A DNA stretch of 35,841 nucleotides from JADMII01 sp036278595 (GTDB lineage: Bacteria; Chloroflexota; Dehalococcoidia; DSTF01; JACRBR01). Below are positions 1 to 7,630 of the stretch, piece after piece. Position numbers and translations under genes: made by a program. The DNA is taken from NCBI GenBank assembly GCA_036278595.1, contig DASUKS010000291.1:1-35841 (forward strand). Direction: 5' to 3'. Below the pieces are notes generated by a model, which had not been told where the DNA came from, did not search any database, and worked only from the letters and a program-made list of their open reading frames with translations. How positions within the stretch are numbered: position 1 is the stretch's first letter; every line of letters begins with the position of its first letter.

Positions 1-352
1 AGGAAGTGCGACGACGTGATCGCGATTATAGAGATCCGCCATGTTCCGTCAAGCAGATTCCCCGTGATCGACCGAGAACAACGTCAAGGCTGTCCAAGAA
101 TTCCGATCACGTCGCACCAACCGGCGACAACGCCAACGTTAGTGCGGATTACAATCGCCACAATTTGCGGCGCGCGCTGCGATCTAAGCACCATTCATGC
201 ACGCGCATATCGACGAGCAACTCACGTTCGGTTCATATCGTCCGCGGCGACGCGCTCGTCATCTGATTGCGTTCGTCGCGCGCGATCAAGCACTCATGGA
301 CGCGGACGCGCGCGGATGTGCTACCGCACCCGCTCCGCTATCCTCCCTTCGT
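1..352. other. Left-edge region without a recognisable gene
   Basis: I see no supportable coding sequence here. The open frames on the plus strand read as arginine-rich, low-complexity protein with no family resemblance. The one notable element is TACAAT at 150-155, a good -10 hexamer in a locally AT-richer stretch, but no convincing -35 lies 16-18 bases upstream. It could start a long leader for the SDR gene at 353 or belong to nothing. I see no tRNA cloverleaf and no repeat. Confidence 0.4.
339..344 (+). promoter_or_regulatory. Candidate leaderless -10 box for the SDR gene
   Basis: TATCCT fits the TANNNT -10 pattern and ends 8 bases before the ATG at 353. No Shine-Dalgarno sequence precedes that ATG. 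The spacing would put the transcription start at or within about two bases of the start codon, as in leaderless genes. The two other genes in the window that lack a ribosome binding site (9117 and 12042) show the same geometry. No -35 is evident. Confidence 0.4.
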
Positions 353-1129
353 ATGACGAACCTCAGCAAGCTCAGCAGGTCGATCGAGGGGCGCGTCGCC
401 GTCGTCACCGGCGCGGCGAGCGGCATGGGCCGCGCCACTGCATACGTCTTCGCCGACGCCGGCGCCCGCCTCGCGCTCATCGACCGCACCGACGCTGTCT
501 CCGATGTCGCCGGCGAGATCAACAACGCGGGCGCGTCAGCCCGCGCGTACGCCGCGGACCTCGCCGATGCCACGGCCATCCGCGACGTCGTCGCCCGCAT
601 CCACGACGAGGTGGGGACCATCGACATCCTCGTGAACAACGCCGGCATCAGCATGCCCGCGTTGATCGACGGCGACGGCTGGGAGGACGCCTGGCAGCGG
701 GTGCTCACGGTGAATCTCACCGCGCAGGCGCGCATGATCCGCGCCTGCCTGCCGGACCTCGAACGCAACCGCGAAGGACGCGTGGTCAACATCGCGTCGA
801 CCGAGGCGCTCGGCGCCACCGGCGGCGGCAGCCCGTACACCGCCGCCAAGCACGGTGTCATCGGCCTCACGCGCTCGATGGCCGTCGAGCTCGGCCCGCG
901 CGGCGTCAACGTCAACGCCGTCTGCCCCGGCCCGATCCGAACCGCCATGACCGCACGTATCCCCGAAGAGGCGAAGACCATCTATGCGAAGCGCCGCGTC
1001 GCGCTCAAGCGCTACGGCGACCCCGAAGAGGTCGCGCAGGCGACCCTCAGCCTCTGCCTCCCCGCCGCGAGCTACATTACCGGCGCACACCTCGTCGTCG
1101 ATGGCGGGATGAGCATACGGAACGCGTGA
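353..1129 (+). CDS. Short-chain dehydrogenase/reductase (SDR), classical type
   Basis: This 258-residue protein is a classical NAD(P)H-dependent oxidoreductase that interconverts an alcohol and a ketone. The Rossmann glycine motif TGAASGMG lies at residues 19-26, NNAG at 95-98, Ser149 at the catalytic serine position, and the YxxxK pair is Tyr162/Lys166. The substrate-loop CPGP motif follows, and the C-terminus ends in the usual VDGGM region. The frame is open upstream to 197, but ATG 353 gives the normal SDR length and has a leaderless -10 geometry; an ATG at 296 is the alternative. The next gene starts 48 bases downstream and encodes an acyl-CoA dehydrogenase, then a kinase. That context suggests an acyl-CoA substrate, possibly a 4-keto/4-hydroxyacyl-CoA as for LvaD. 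The substrate is inferred; the family is certain. Confidence 0.93.
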   Translation: MTNLSKLSRSIEGRVAVVTGAASGMGRATAYVFADAGARLALIDRTDAVSDVAGEINNAGASARAYAADLADATAIRDVVARIHDEVGTIDILVNNAGISMPALIDGDGWEDAWQRVLTVNLTAQARMIRACLPDLERNREGRVVNIASTEALGATGGGSPYTAAKHGVIGLTRSMAVELGPRGVNVNAVCPGPIRTAMTARIPEEAKTIYAKRRVALKRYGDPEEVAQATLSLCLPAASYITGAHLVVDGGMSIRNA

Positions 1130-1177
1130 CGCCCGCGGCCTCCTGACCGCCCGCGTCAGATCAGAGGAGGCACACCC

Positions 1178-2431
1178 ATGGTGGCCACGACCGATGTCGA
1201 AGCCGAGCTGAACAACCTGGCGATGTCTGACAGCGCGCGGCCGCTTCTCGAAGCGGTCAAGCGCCACATCGCGGAGAACGTCGAGCCGATTACGGAGGAG
1301 TACTACCGCCTCGGCGAAGGTCGCGCCGACCGCTGGAGCTACGCGCCAGGCCAGCTCGAGTTGCTCGACGGCGCGAAGGCGAAGGCCAAGGCCGCAGGGC
1401 TGTGGAACTTCTTCCTGCCGGACGCCGAGACAGGCGAGGGTCTCAAGAACCTCGACTACGCCTACATCGCCGCCGAGCTGGGTAAGAACCCGCTCGCGTC
1501 GGAGAGCCTCAATTGCTCGGCACCCGACACCGGCAACATGGAGGTCCTCGAGCGCGTCGGCACGCCGGAGCAGAAGGAGCGCTGGCTGAAGCCGCTGCTC
1601 GCCGGCGAGATCCGCTCCTGCTTCGGCATGACCGAGCCCGCGCTCGCATCGTCGGACGCGAAGAACATCGACACCCGCGCCGTGCTCGACGGCGACGACT
1701 GGGTGATTAACGGCGAGAAGTACTACATCTCCGGCGCCGGCGATCCGCGCTGCAAGATCATGATCTGCATGGTGAAGACCAGCCCGGACGCCCCGCCTGA
1801 CCGCCAGCAGTCGCAGATCCTCGTGCCGATGGACACGCCCGGCGTCAACGTCATCGAGCCGATGACCGTCTTCGGCTCCGACGACGCACCGCACGGCCAC
1901 ATGCACATCAAGCTCGATGACGTCCGCGTGCCGCGCACCAACATGCTGCTCGGCGAAGGTCGCGGCTTCGAGATCTCGCAGGTGCGCCTCGGCCCCGGCC
2001 GCATCCATCACTGCATGCGTTCGATCGGCCAGGCCGAGCGCGCCCTCGACCTCATCATGAAGCGCGGTACCACGCGCGTGGCCTTCGGCCGGCCGCTGAT
2101 CCAGCTCGGGAAGAACCTGGAGATGGTCTCTCGCGCCCGCATCGAGATCGAGGCGATGCGCCTGATGGTGCTGAAGGCCGCGAAAGCCATGGACGTGCTC
2201 GGCAACCGCGAAGCCCGCGTCTGGGTGAGCATGGTGAAGGCCATGGTGCCCGAGCGGGTGTGCCAGATCATCGACCAGGCGATCCAGATCCATGGCGCAA
2301 CCGGCGTCTCGCAATGGACGCCCCTCGCCGGTATGTACACCAGCCAGCGCACGCTGCGCATCGCGGACGGTCCGGACGAGGTGCATCACATGGTCGTCGG
2401 CCGCGCCGAGCTGCGGAAGTACCAGGCGTAG
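1178..2431 (+). CDS. Acyl-CoA dehydrogenase, ACAD10/ACAD11 (LvaC-like) type
   Basis: This 417-residue flavoprotein belongs to the acyl-CoA dehydrogenase superfamily. A strong AGGAGG lies about 7 bases before the ATG. The FAD/substrate motif FGMTEP is near residues 149-154, and the C-terminal helical domain carries the flavin-contacting region QIHGATG. Where medium-chain dehydrogenases have a catalytic Glu in the YEGT motif, this protein reads ADGPDEVH with Asp397. That signature is typical of the ACAD10/ACAD11 branch. In P. putida LvaC, and in mammalian ACAD10/11, members of this branch act on 4-phosphoacyl-CoA made by an APH-type kinase and remove the phosphate to give an enoyl-CoA. Such a kinase is encoded 8 bases downstream, which supports that role here by inference. 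An ordinary beta-oxidation dehydrogenase is the alternative. Confidence 0.93.
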   Translation: MVATTDVEAELNNLAMSDSARPLLEAVKRHIAENVEPITEEYYRLGEGRADRWSYAPGQLELLDGAKAKAKAAGLWNFFLPDAETGEGLKNLDYAYIAAELGKNPLASESLNCSAPDTGNMEVLERVGTPEQKERWLKPLLAGEIRSCFGMTEPALASSDAKNIDTRAVLDGDDWVINGEKYYISGAGDPRCKIMICMVKTSPDAPPDRQQSQILVPMDTPGVNVIEPMTVFGSDDAPHGHMHIKLDDVRVPRTNMLLGEGRGFEISQVRLGPGRIHHCMRSIGQAERALDLIMKRGTTRVAFGRPLIQLGKNLEMVSRARIEIEAMRLMVLKAAKAMDVLGNREARVWVSMVKAMVPERVCQIIDQAIQIHGATGVSQWTPLAGMYTSQRTLRIADGPDEVHHMVVGRAELRKYQA

Positions 2432-2439
2432 GCAGCCAT

Positions 2440-3486
2440 ATGAGCGCGCAGGCTGGCCCGGCCGGGTACGACACCGCGCGCGTCGAAGCGTGGATCGCGA
2501 AACACGTCGATGCGCTGCGCCCGCCGCTGCGATGGCGCCGTCTTGAAGGTGGGCACTCGAACCTCACCTACCTGCTCGAAGACGCGGATGAACAGGTCGC
2601 AGTCATCCGCCGCCCGCCGCTCGGCGAGCTGCTGCCGAAGGCGCACGACATGCACCGCGAGTTCTCGGTGATCTCCGCGCTCGCGCCAACAGCGGTCCCG
2701 GTGCCGCACCCGCTGGGCTTCTGTGACGATCTCGACGTCACAGGCGCGCAGTTCTACGTCATGGAGTTCATCGAAGGCCACCCGCTGTACAACGCCAATG
2801 ACACGCGGGCGTACGTCGCCGAACCATCGCGCACCGCGCTCGCCCACAACTTCATCGACGTCCTCGCCGCGCTGCACGAAGTCGAGCCCGATGCGGTCGG
2901 CCTCGGCGATCTCGGCAAGCGCGAGAACTACGTCGGCCGCCAGGTCAGCACGTGGTACCGCTCGTGGATCGCGTCGGCCGGACCGGCGCAGTACGACGAT
3001 CCGCGCGCGCATGCGATCCACGACTTCCTGCTCGCGCACCTCCCCGACCAGGGGCCTGCGCGCGTCGTCCACGGCGACTACAGCCCGCACAATTGCCTCG
3101 TGCTCGACGACGGCACGATCGCCGCGGTGCTCGATTGGGAGATCTGCACGCTCGGCGACCCGCTCGCCGACCTCGCCTACGCCCTCAACCCGTGGCCGGA
3201 GTCCGGCGAGCGCGTACGCGCCGAAAGCGCCATGTCCGTCCCCGGCTTCCCGCCGCGGAGTGAGCTCGCGAGCCGCTACGCCGCGCGCACTGGCCGCGAC
3301 CTGTCCGGCCTCGACTACTATGTCGCCTTCAACCGCTGGAAGTCTGCCGCGATCGTGCATGGCGTCTACGCCCGATACATGGAAGGCAAGAAGGGCACCG
3401 AGGGTGTGCAGCTCGACGAGCTGCGGCAGAGCATCGACTACTCGTTGGCCCTCGCCGAATCGGCCGTCGACCGCCTCGACGGGTAG
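2440..3486 (+). CDS. APH-fold phosphotransferase, ACAD10/11 kinase-domain (LvaA) type
   Basis: This is a 348-residue kinase of the aminoglycoside phosphotransferase family. The catalytic loop reads HGDYSPHN at residues 211-218, with Asp213 as the expected catalytic base, and the metal-binding motif is DWE at 232-234. The N-lobe contains EGGHSNLTY and a VIRRPP strand carrying the nucleotide-contact region. The ATG at 2440 lies 8 bases after the dehydrogenase stop, so the two are very likely co-translated. In animals the same kinase and dehydrogenase domains are fused in ACAD10/ACAD11. In Pseudomonas the equivalents are LvaA and LvaC, which process 4-hydroxyacyl-CoA through a 4-phospho intermediate. 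Antibiotic resistance is unlikely given this partner. No small LvaB-like partner is seen in the 88-base gap that follows. Confidence 0.9.
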   Translation: MSAQAGPAGYDTARVEAWIAKHVDALRPPLRWRRLEGGHSNLTYLLEDADEQVAVIRRPPLGELLPKAHDMHREFSVISALAPTAVPVPHPLGFCDDLDVTGAQFYVMEFIEGHPLYNANDTRAYVAEPSRTALAHNFIDVLAALHEVEPDAVGLGDLGKRENYVGRQVSTWYRSWIASAGPAQYDDPRAHAIHDFLLAHLPDQGPARVVHGDYSPHNCLVLDDGTIAAVLDWEICTLGDPLADLAYALNPWPESGERVRAESAMSVPGFPPRSELASRYAARTGRDLSGLDYYVAFNRWKSAAIVHGVYARYMEGKKGTEGVQLDELRQSIDYSLALAESAVDRLDG

Positions 3487-3531
3487 CCGGCGCGCGTGCC
3501 ATACCCGCGCGCCACTAACGCGATCCGGCCC

Positions 3532-3537
3532 TACACT
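3532..3537 (+). promoter_or_regulatory. Candidate -10 box (TACACT) for the patatin gene
   Basis: TACACT lies in the 88-base gap after the kinase gene and would place a transcript start near 3545, before the AGGAGG at 3565-3570. The same hexamer precedes the deacetylase gene at 7596-7601. No good -35 is visible, so this is a weak call; the patatin gene could simply be read from the upstream genes. Confidence 0.3.
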
Positions 3538-3574
3538 GAAGTCCGGCCGGATCCGCACGAGAACAGGAGGGGCG

Positions 3575-4468
3575 ATGACGCGCGCACTCGTACTTGGCGG
3601 CGGCGGGCCGGTAGGCGTCGCATGGGAGATCGGCCTCGCCGCCGGCCTCGAGCAGGGGGGCGTCCGCCTCGCCGATGCGGACCTCATCATCGGCACGTCC
3701 GCCGGCTCGATCGTCGGCGCCATGCTCGCATTCGGCCGGCCGGGCGCGGAGCTCTTCGCGACCCAGCACGCCATCGAGCGCGACGCAACGCCGCGCGGCA
3801 CGGCCAACGGCGCCTTCGACCTCGCGCCGCTGATGCAGCAGTTCATGAAGCTGTACACCTCCGACGCGCCGCCGCAGCAGCTCCGCGCTGAGATCGGGCG
3901 ATTCGCGCTGGACGCCAACGTCGCGATGACGGAAGAGGAGTGGATCGCCACGTTCCAGAACAGCGAGATGATCGCCAGGGGCGAGTGGCCGGAGCGGGCC
4001 TATGCCTGCACCGCCGTTGATGCCGAAACGGGCGAGTTCGTCACCTGGACGAAGGACAGCGGCGTCCCGCTCGATCGCGCCATTGCGTCGAGCTGCTGCG
4101 TGCCGGGCATCTTCCCGCCGATCACCATCAACGGCCGCCGGTACATCGACGGCGGCATGAAGTCGGCCACGAACGCCGATATCGCCGCCGGGTATGAGCG
4201 CGTGGTCGTCGTCAGCGTCACATCGGGCATGGAGCGCCGCGCGGCGGCCTTCCCTGCCATGGCCGAGCGCGCGAAGAAGCGCATGGACGAAGAGATGGCC
4301 GCCATCACATCCGCCGGCGGCCGCACCGAGATGATCGTGCCCGACGCCGAATCCGCCGAAACGATGGGCATGAACCTCATGGACTTCAAGCGCCGGGGCG
4401 AAATCGCGGACGCCGGGCTTCGCCAGGGCAAACTCGAGGCTTCTCGCCTCCGCGATTTCTGGCGATAG
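3575..4468 (+). CDS. Patatin-like phospholipase / acyl hydrolase
   Basis: This 297-residue protein belongs to the patatin family of Ser-Asp dyad lipid acyl hydrolases (RssA/YlbK-like, cytosolic in bacteria). The glycine-rich oxyanion motif GGGGPVG is at residues 8-14, the nucleophile elbow GTSAG contains Ser42, and the dyad aspartate is Asp192 in the DGG motif. There is no signal peptide. The start is fixed by AGGAGG at 3565-3570, four bases before the ATG. It follows the dehydrogenase/kinase cluster on the same strand after 88 bases. It might release fatty or hydroxy-fatty acids for that cluster, but only the position supports this. It converges with the ABC transporter genes. Confidence 0.92.
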   Translation: MTRALVLGGGGPVGVAWEIGLAAGLEQGGVRLADADLIIGTSAGSIVGAMLAFGRPGAELFATQHAIERDATPRGTANGAFDLAPLMQQFMKLYTSDAPPQQLRAEIGRFALDANVAMTEEEWIATFQNSEMIARGEWPERAYACTAVDAETGEFVTWTKDSGVPLDRAIASSCCVPGIFPPITINGRRYIDGGMKSATNADIAAGYERVVVVSVTSGMERRAAAFPAMAERAKKRMDEEMAAITSAGGRTEMIVPDAESAETMGMNLMDFKRRGEIADAGLRQGKLEASRLRDFWR

Positions 4469-4484
4469 CGACCGCGCGAGAAGC
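4439..4484. terminator. Inverted repeat across the patatin/ABC convergent junction
   Basis: A perfect 9-base inverted repeat, GCTTCTCGC at 4439-4447 and GCGAGAAGC at 4476-4484, flanks the patatin stop codon and nearly reaches the stop of the opposing ABC gene. The 28-base loop is long and no T-run follows on either strand, so intrinsic terminator activity is doubtful. Its position between convergent genes is the main argument. Confidence 0.3.
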
Positions 4485-4485
4485 G

Positions 4486-5178
4486 CTACGCGCGCGGCAG
4501 CGCATCGAGGATCTTCCCGTCCCGCATCGTGATGATCCGCTCGGCCGTCGAGGCGACGTGCTGGTCGTGCGTCACGAGCAGCACCGTCACGTCATGCCGC
4601 TCGCGGATCGTGCGCAGCAGCTCGAGCACGCGTTCGACCGCCGCTGAGTCCAGGCTGCCCGTCGGCTCGTCCGCCAGCAGGATCGAAGGGTCGTTTGCCA
4701 GCGCGCGCGCGATCGCCAGCCGCTGACGCTCGCCTCCGGACATCCGCGGCGGCGTCATCTTCTCCTTCTCGGTCAGCCCGACCGCATCGAGTAGCTCTCG
4801 TGAACGCTCCCGCTGCGCGCGGTGGCTCATCCCGTTGCTGAACATCGCGACCTCGATGTTCTCGATCGCGGTGAGCTGCGGCAGCAGGTTGTGCAGCTGG
4901 AACACGAGCCCGACTTCGTTGCGCCGGTACTCTTCGTTGCCCGCCGTGCGCAGGTCGCGCCCGTTGACGATGATCCTGCCCGAGGTCGGGTGGTCGAGCG
5001 CGGCGATGAGGTGAAGCAGCGTCGATTTGCCGCAGCCCGACGGCCCCGTGACCGCGACGAACTCGCCGTGCGCGATCGTCATCGACACGCCGTCAAGTGC
5101 GCGCACCATCCCGCCGTCGTAGGTCTTGACGACATCCTCGGCCACGATCGCGTACTCGCCGCGCGGCGCATCACTCAT
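4486..5178 (-). CDS. ABC transporter ATP-binding protein, MacB/LolD type
   Basis: This 230-residue ATPase would power the permease encoded just upstream. In order it shows Walker A GPSGCGKST at 45-53, Q-loop Gln94, signature SGGER at 147-151, Walker B ILLADE at 166-171 and the H-loop His204. The sequence around the signature and the LFxQ-like segment match the MacB/LolD/FtsE branch, which extrudes or releases substrates by mechanotransmission rather than by a transport channel. The frame is open further upstream, but ATG 5178 overlaps the permease stop by 8 bases (ATGAGTGA) and gives the normal family length. Substrate unknown; lipoprotein release, peptide export or envelope stress are possibilities. 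Confidence 0.93.
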   Translation of the reverse strand: MSDAPRGEYAIVAEDVVKTYDGGMVRALDGVSMTIAHGEFVAVTGPSGCGKSTLLHLIAALDHPTSGRIIVNGRDLRTAGNEEYRRNEVGLVFQLHNLLPQLTAIENIEVAMFSNGMSHRAQRERSRELLDAVGLTEKEKMTPPRMSGGERQRLAIARALANDPSILLADEPTGSLDSAAVERVLELLRTIRERHDVTVLLVTHDQHVASTAERIITMRDGKILDALPRA

Positions 5179-6289
5179 GCCGGAGCGCGTCCAGGGGCTG
5201 CAGCAGAGCCGCGCGTACCGCGGGGTACACGGTGCCGATGATCGCCATGCCGACGGCGATCCCGAGCGCCCGCCCGAAGACATCTGCGGTGTACGCCGGC
5301 TGGAAGACGCCAATGACCTCCGGCACGCGCTGCAGCAGTTTGATCGCGACGAAGCCCAGCGCGACGCCCACCACGGCGCCGAGAAGCGCGATCAGCAGCG
5401 CCTCGGACATCACGAGCGTGATGACGCGCGCGCGCGTCCAGCCCACCGCGCGAAGCACGCCGAACTCTCGCGTGCGCTCGAATACGGACATGATCATCGT
5501 GTTCATGACACCGATCGCGCCGATCACCAGCGCCAGGATCGAGATCGCCACGTTCGCCGCGCTGATCAGCTGAAGGTTTCGATCCACGCGACCGAAATCC
5601 GACACCGTGCGCACGGTCGCGAGCTCCGGCTGGTCGTGCTCTATCGTCGAGCGCATCGCATCGATGTTCGCGCCGGGCTTCGCCTTCACGAAGGCCAGCG
5701 TGACGTCGCCCGGCTTGCGCTCGTTCGCCTGTAGCGTCGTCAATGGGAGCATCGAGGCGGAGTCGCCGAACACGTTCCCAACCCGGAAGATGCCTACGAC
5801 CCTGAAGTTGTGCCCGTCGATGTTGATCGTGTCGCCGACTTTCTTGTGCAGGTCGTTCGCAGCGCTGTAGCCGAGCATCACCTCGTCGGTCGCATTGGCG
5901 TTGTACGCCCGGCCGTCGACGACCTGCACGCCGAACGGCGCGAGTTCGTTCGGCTGGATCCCAAGCTCCAGGAAGAACGGGTGGTTCGTGTCGAGCTTGA
6001 CCGCGGCGACCAGCACGCCGACCACGCTCTGCACGCCCGACGTCTGCTGGATGCGCGACACCTCGCTCTCGTCCATCGCGCTGTACAGCACGTCAGAGAC
6101 GCCCTTCTGGGCGACCGTGAAGTCCGCCTGCCCTGTCTCGAGCACCGAGATCGCCGTCTGGTGGAGACTGTGCGTGAGCACACCGAGCGCCACGACCGTC
6201 ATGATCGCGATGGCGACGGCCATGCCGGTGAGACCGGAGCGGACCTTGCGCGTGAACACGTTCCGCAGGATGAGGAGCTGGAAGGGCAT
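5171..6289 (-). CDS. FtsX/MacB-type ABC transporter permease
   Basis: The 372-residue membrane protein has the FtsX/MacB layout: a short cytoplasmic N-terminus (RKVRSGLTG), a first membrane helix at about residues 19-40, a large extracytoplasmic domain to about residue 245, then three helices. The conserved cytoplasmic coupling region reads FERTREFGVLRAVGWTR between helices 2 and 3, as in MacB and LolC/E. It overlaps the ATPase gene by 8 bases, forming a two-gene operon. GAGGAA about 9 bases upstream of ATG 6289 is a plausible ribosome binding site. No membrane fusion protein gene adjoins, in keeping with a single-membrane cell, though that is inference. Substrate unknown. Confidence 0.92.
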   Translation of the reverse strand: MPFQLLILRNVFTRKVRSGLTGMAVAIAIMTVVALGVLTHSLHQTAISVLETGQADFTVAQKGVSDVLYSAMDESEVSRIQQTSGVQSVVGVLVAAVKLDTNHPFFLELGIQPNELAPFGVQVVDGRAYNANATDEVMLGYSAANDLHKKVGDTINIDGHNFRVVGIFRVGNVFGDSASMLPLTTLQANERKPGDVTLAFVKAKPGANIDAMRSTIEHDQPELATVRTVSDFGRVDRNLQLISAANVAISILALVIGAIGVMNTMIMSVFERTREFGVLRAVGWTRARVITLVMSEALLIALLGAVVGVALGFVAIKLLQRVPEVIGVFQPAYTADVFGRALGIAVGMAIIGTVYPAVRAALLQPLDALRHE

Positions 6290-6327
6290 GAGATCGCGTT
6301 CCTCGGCTCGGGCACCCCGGTTCGGGA

Positions 6328-6344
6328 ATTGTAGTCCTTCTACA
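6328..6344 (-). promoter_or_regulatory. Promoter -10 (TACAAT) with overlapping inverted repeat
   Basis: On the minus strand TACAAT (6328-6333) would start the ABC permease transcript near 6321, giving a leader of about 32 bases. The -10 overlaps an inverted repeat, TGTAG at 6330-6334 and CTACA at 6340-6344 with a 5-base spacer, in the right place for a repressor operator. The -35 is poor. The same TACAAT hexamer occurs before infA at 23918-23923. Confidence 0.42.
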
Positions 6345-6436
6345 TTGTGCTAAGTCCACCCGGCCAGCCGTAGTCTTCGCCGTTGTGTCAATCCGCCTTC
6401 GCACGCCGGGACTTCGCCAGGAGACAGGACCGGCGG

Positions 6437-7465
6437 CTACACCGGCGGTGTGATCGCCGGGCCCCCGCGGCGCGCGGCCAATTCGCGGCGCGCTGCGATG
6501 TCCGCGCCGGCTTCCTCCGCCTGGAGCCAGCGCACCACGAGGTAGCCGCCCAGCAGCAGGTACACGACGTTGGAGACCATCCACATGATCAGTCCGCCGA
6601 GGATCTGGTCGTGCAGGGGGGTCAGGTGCCACGCCGGGCTGATGCCGGCGTAATACGGATACCAGGGCGACTGCGACAGGACGAGCAGCGCCGGCACGAT
6701 CATCATCTGCAGCATCGTCGTGAACACGAACGCGACGGCCACGCCATACGAAAAGTCGCGATGCCCGGCGCGTCGCAGAACCAGCCACCAAAACAGCAGC
6801 GCCACGCCGAGCAGGGAGAGGTGCTCGAGCCCGTGTAGGGTGTCGTGTCGCACGGCCGCGTCGTAGAGCTTCGGTACATGCCAGCACCAGAACGCGACCG
6901 CCTGCAACGACCACACGACGATCGGATGCAGGACGATCGACGAGACCGCCCGCAGCGCCCGCAGATGCTGCGCGCGATGCAACCGCCGCTGCGCGCCGCG
7001 CGGCAGGGCCCAGGCGTACGCGACGGCCGGCGCACCGAGCACCAGCAGCGGCGGCGCGACCAACATCAGCAGCGTGTGCTGCATCATGTGCGCGGCGAAC
7101 GACGCGTCTGCAGCCGCATCGAGCGGCGAGCAGACGGCGACAAACAGCGTAAAGATACCGGCCGCGAACGAGGCTGCCTGCCACACGCGCACGCCGTGCC
7201 CCACGCCGGCGCGCTGCCATACCGACCGCACGCCCACGGCGTACGCCCACGCGACGAATCCGAGCGGGATCACGATCTGCGCCTCGAGCGTCCAGTGGGT
7301 CGGAAGCTGGCCCGGCGTCAGTTGCGCGCTGCCGTGCGCCAGCGCGGCGCCGCCGAACACCAGGAGCGCGCCGATCGCAACAGCAGCAGCGCACGCGCCG
7401 CGCATCGTCGCTGCGCGCCACGACCCCGTGCCCTCCGCGTCATCTCTGTGTGTCGAATCTGGCAT
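6437..7465 (-). CDS. ctaG: CtaG-type (Caa3_CtaG) cytochrome c oxidase assembly protein
   Basis: This 342-residue polytopic membrane protein resembles the Caa3_CtaG family found in Bacillus and other bacteria, which supports assembly of heme-copper oxidase, probably through copper delivery. The family core reads SPLDAAAD at residues 113-120, followed by His126 and His130 in an HMMQH motif and the APPLLVLGAP segment. Further histidines and tryptophans lie in later helices. The N-terminus holds a hydrophobic segment at about 22-43 ending in AHG, either a signal sequence or first helix. No oxidase subunit gene is in this window. The presence of CtaG suggests aerobic respiration. It is read divergently from the deacetylase gene. 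Confidence 0.88.
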   Translation of the reverse strand: MPDSTHRDDAEGTGSWRAATMRGACAAAVAIGALLVFGGAALAHGSAQLTPGQLPTHWTLEAQIVIPLGFVAWAYAVGVRSVWQRAGVGHGVRVWQAASFAAGIFTLFVAVCSPLDAAADASFAAHMMQHTLLMLVAPPLLVLGAPAVAYAWALPRGAQRRLHRAQHLRALRAVSSIVLHPIVVWSLQAVAFWCWHVPKLYDAAVRHDTLHGLEHLSLLGVALLFWWLVLRRAGHRDFSYGVAVAFVFTTMLQMMIVPALLVLSQSPWYPYYAGISPAWHLTPLHDQILGGLIMWMVSNVVYLLLGGYLVVRWLQAEEAGADIAARRELAARRGGPAITPPV

Positions 7466-7502
7466 AGCAGGCGCCGTCGCGTGCTCGCGCGACGACAGAA
7501 GA

Positions 7503-7508
7503 ATTATC
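7503..7508 (-). promoter_or_regulatory. Candidate -10 (GATAAT) for ctaG
   Basis: GATAAT on the minus strand sits in the only AT-rich patch of the 165-base ctaG/deacetylase intergenic region and would give a leader of about 30 bases. There is no recognisable -35 at the right spacing. Confidence 0.25.
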
Positions 7509-7595
7509 GTGCGCCGGCGCCCCCGGGCGGCACCGCCGGATCGGGTGAGGCGCGCCCACGTGACGTGTGCTCCGCTGCCTCGCGCTCAGCGGCGG

Positions 7596-7601
7596 TACAC
7601 T
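7596..7601 (+). promoter_or_regulatory. Candidate -10 (TACACT) for the PIG-L deacetylase gene
   Basis: TACACT lies 30 bases before the ATG at 7631, leaving room for the strong AGGAGGAGG ribosome binding site at 7617-7625. No clear -35 is seen. It matches the hexamer at 3532-3537 before the patatin gene. Confidence 0.33.
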
Positions 7602-7630
7602 CGATCGCACGCAAACAGGAGGAGGCACCT

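Noticed and set aside
16..1146. A 376-residue plus-strand frame overlapping the SDR gene
   Set aside because: It is very arginine-rich and lacks any motif, while the SDR frame has all catalytic residues.
536..2389. A 617-residue open frame on the minus strand opposite the SDR and dehydrogenase genes
   Set aside because: It is antisense to two genes with clear family motifs, its protein is His/Asp/Arg/Val-rich without domains, and long antisense frames are expected at this GC content.
2440..3486. Aminoglycoside resistance enzyme
   Set aside because: The APH fold is shared, but adjacency to an ACAD10/11-type dehydrogenase makes an acyl-CoA-related kinase more likely.
2386..3951. A 521-residue minus-strand frame opposite the kinase and patatin genes
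   Set aside because: Antisense to two motif-bearing genes, with no ribosome binding site or recognisable domain.
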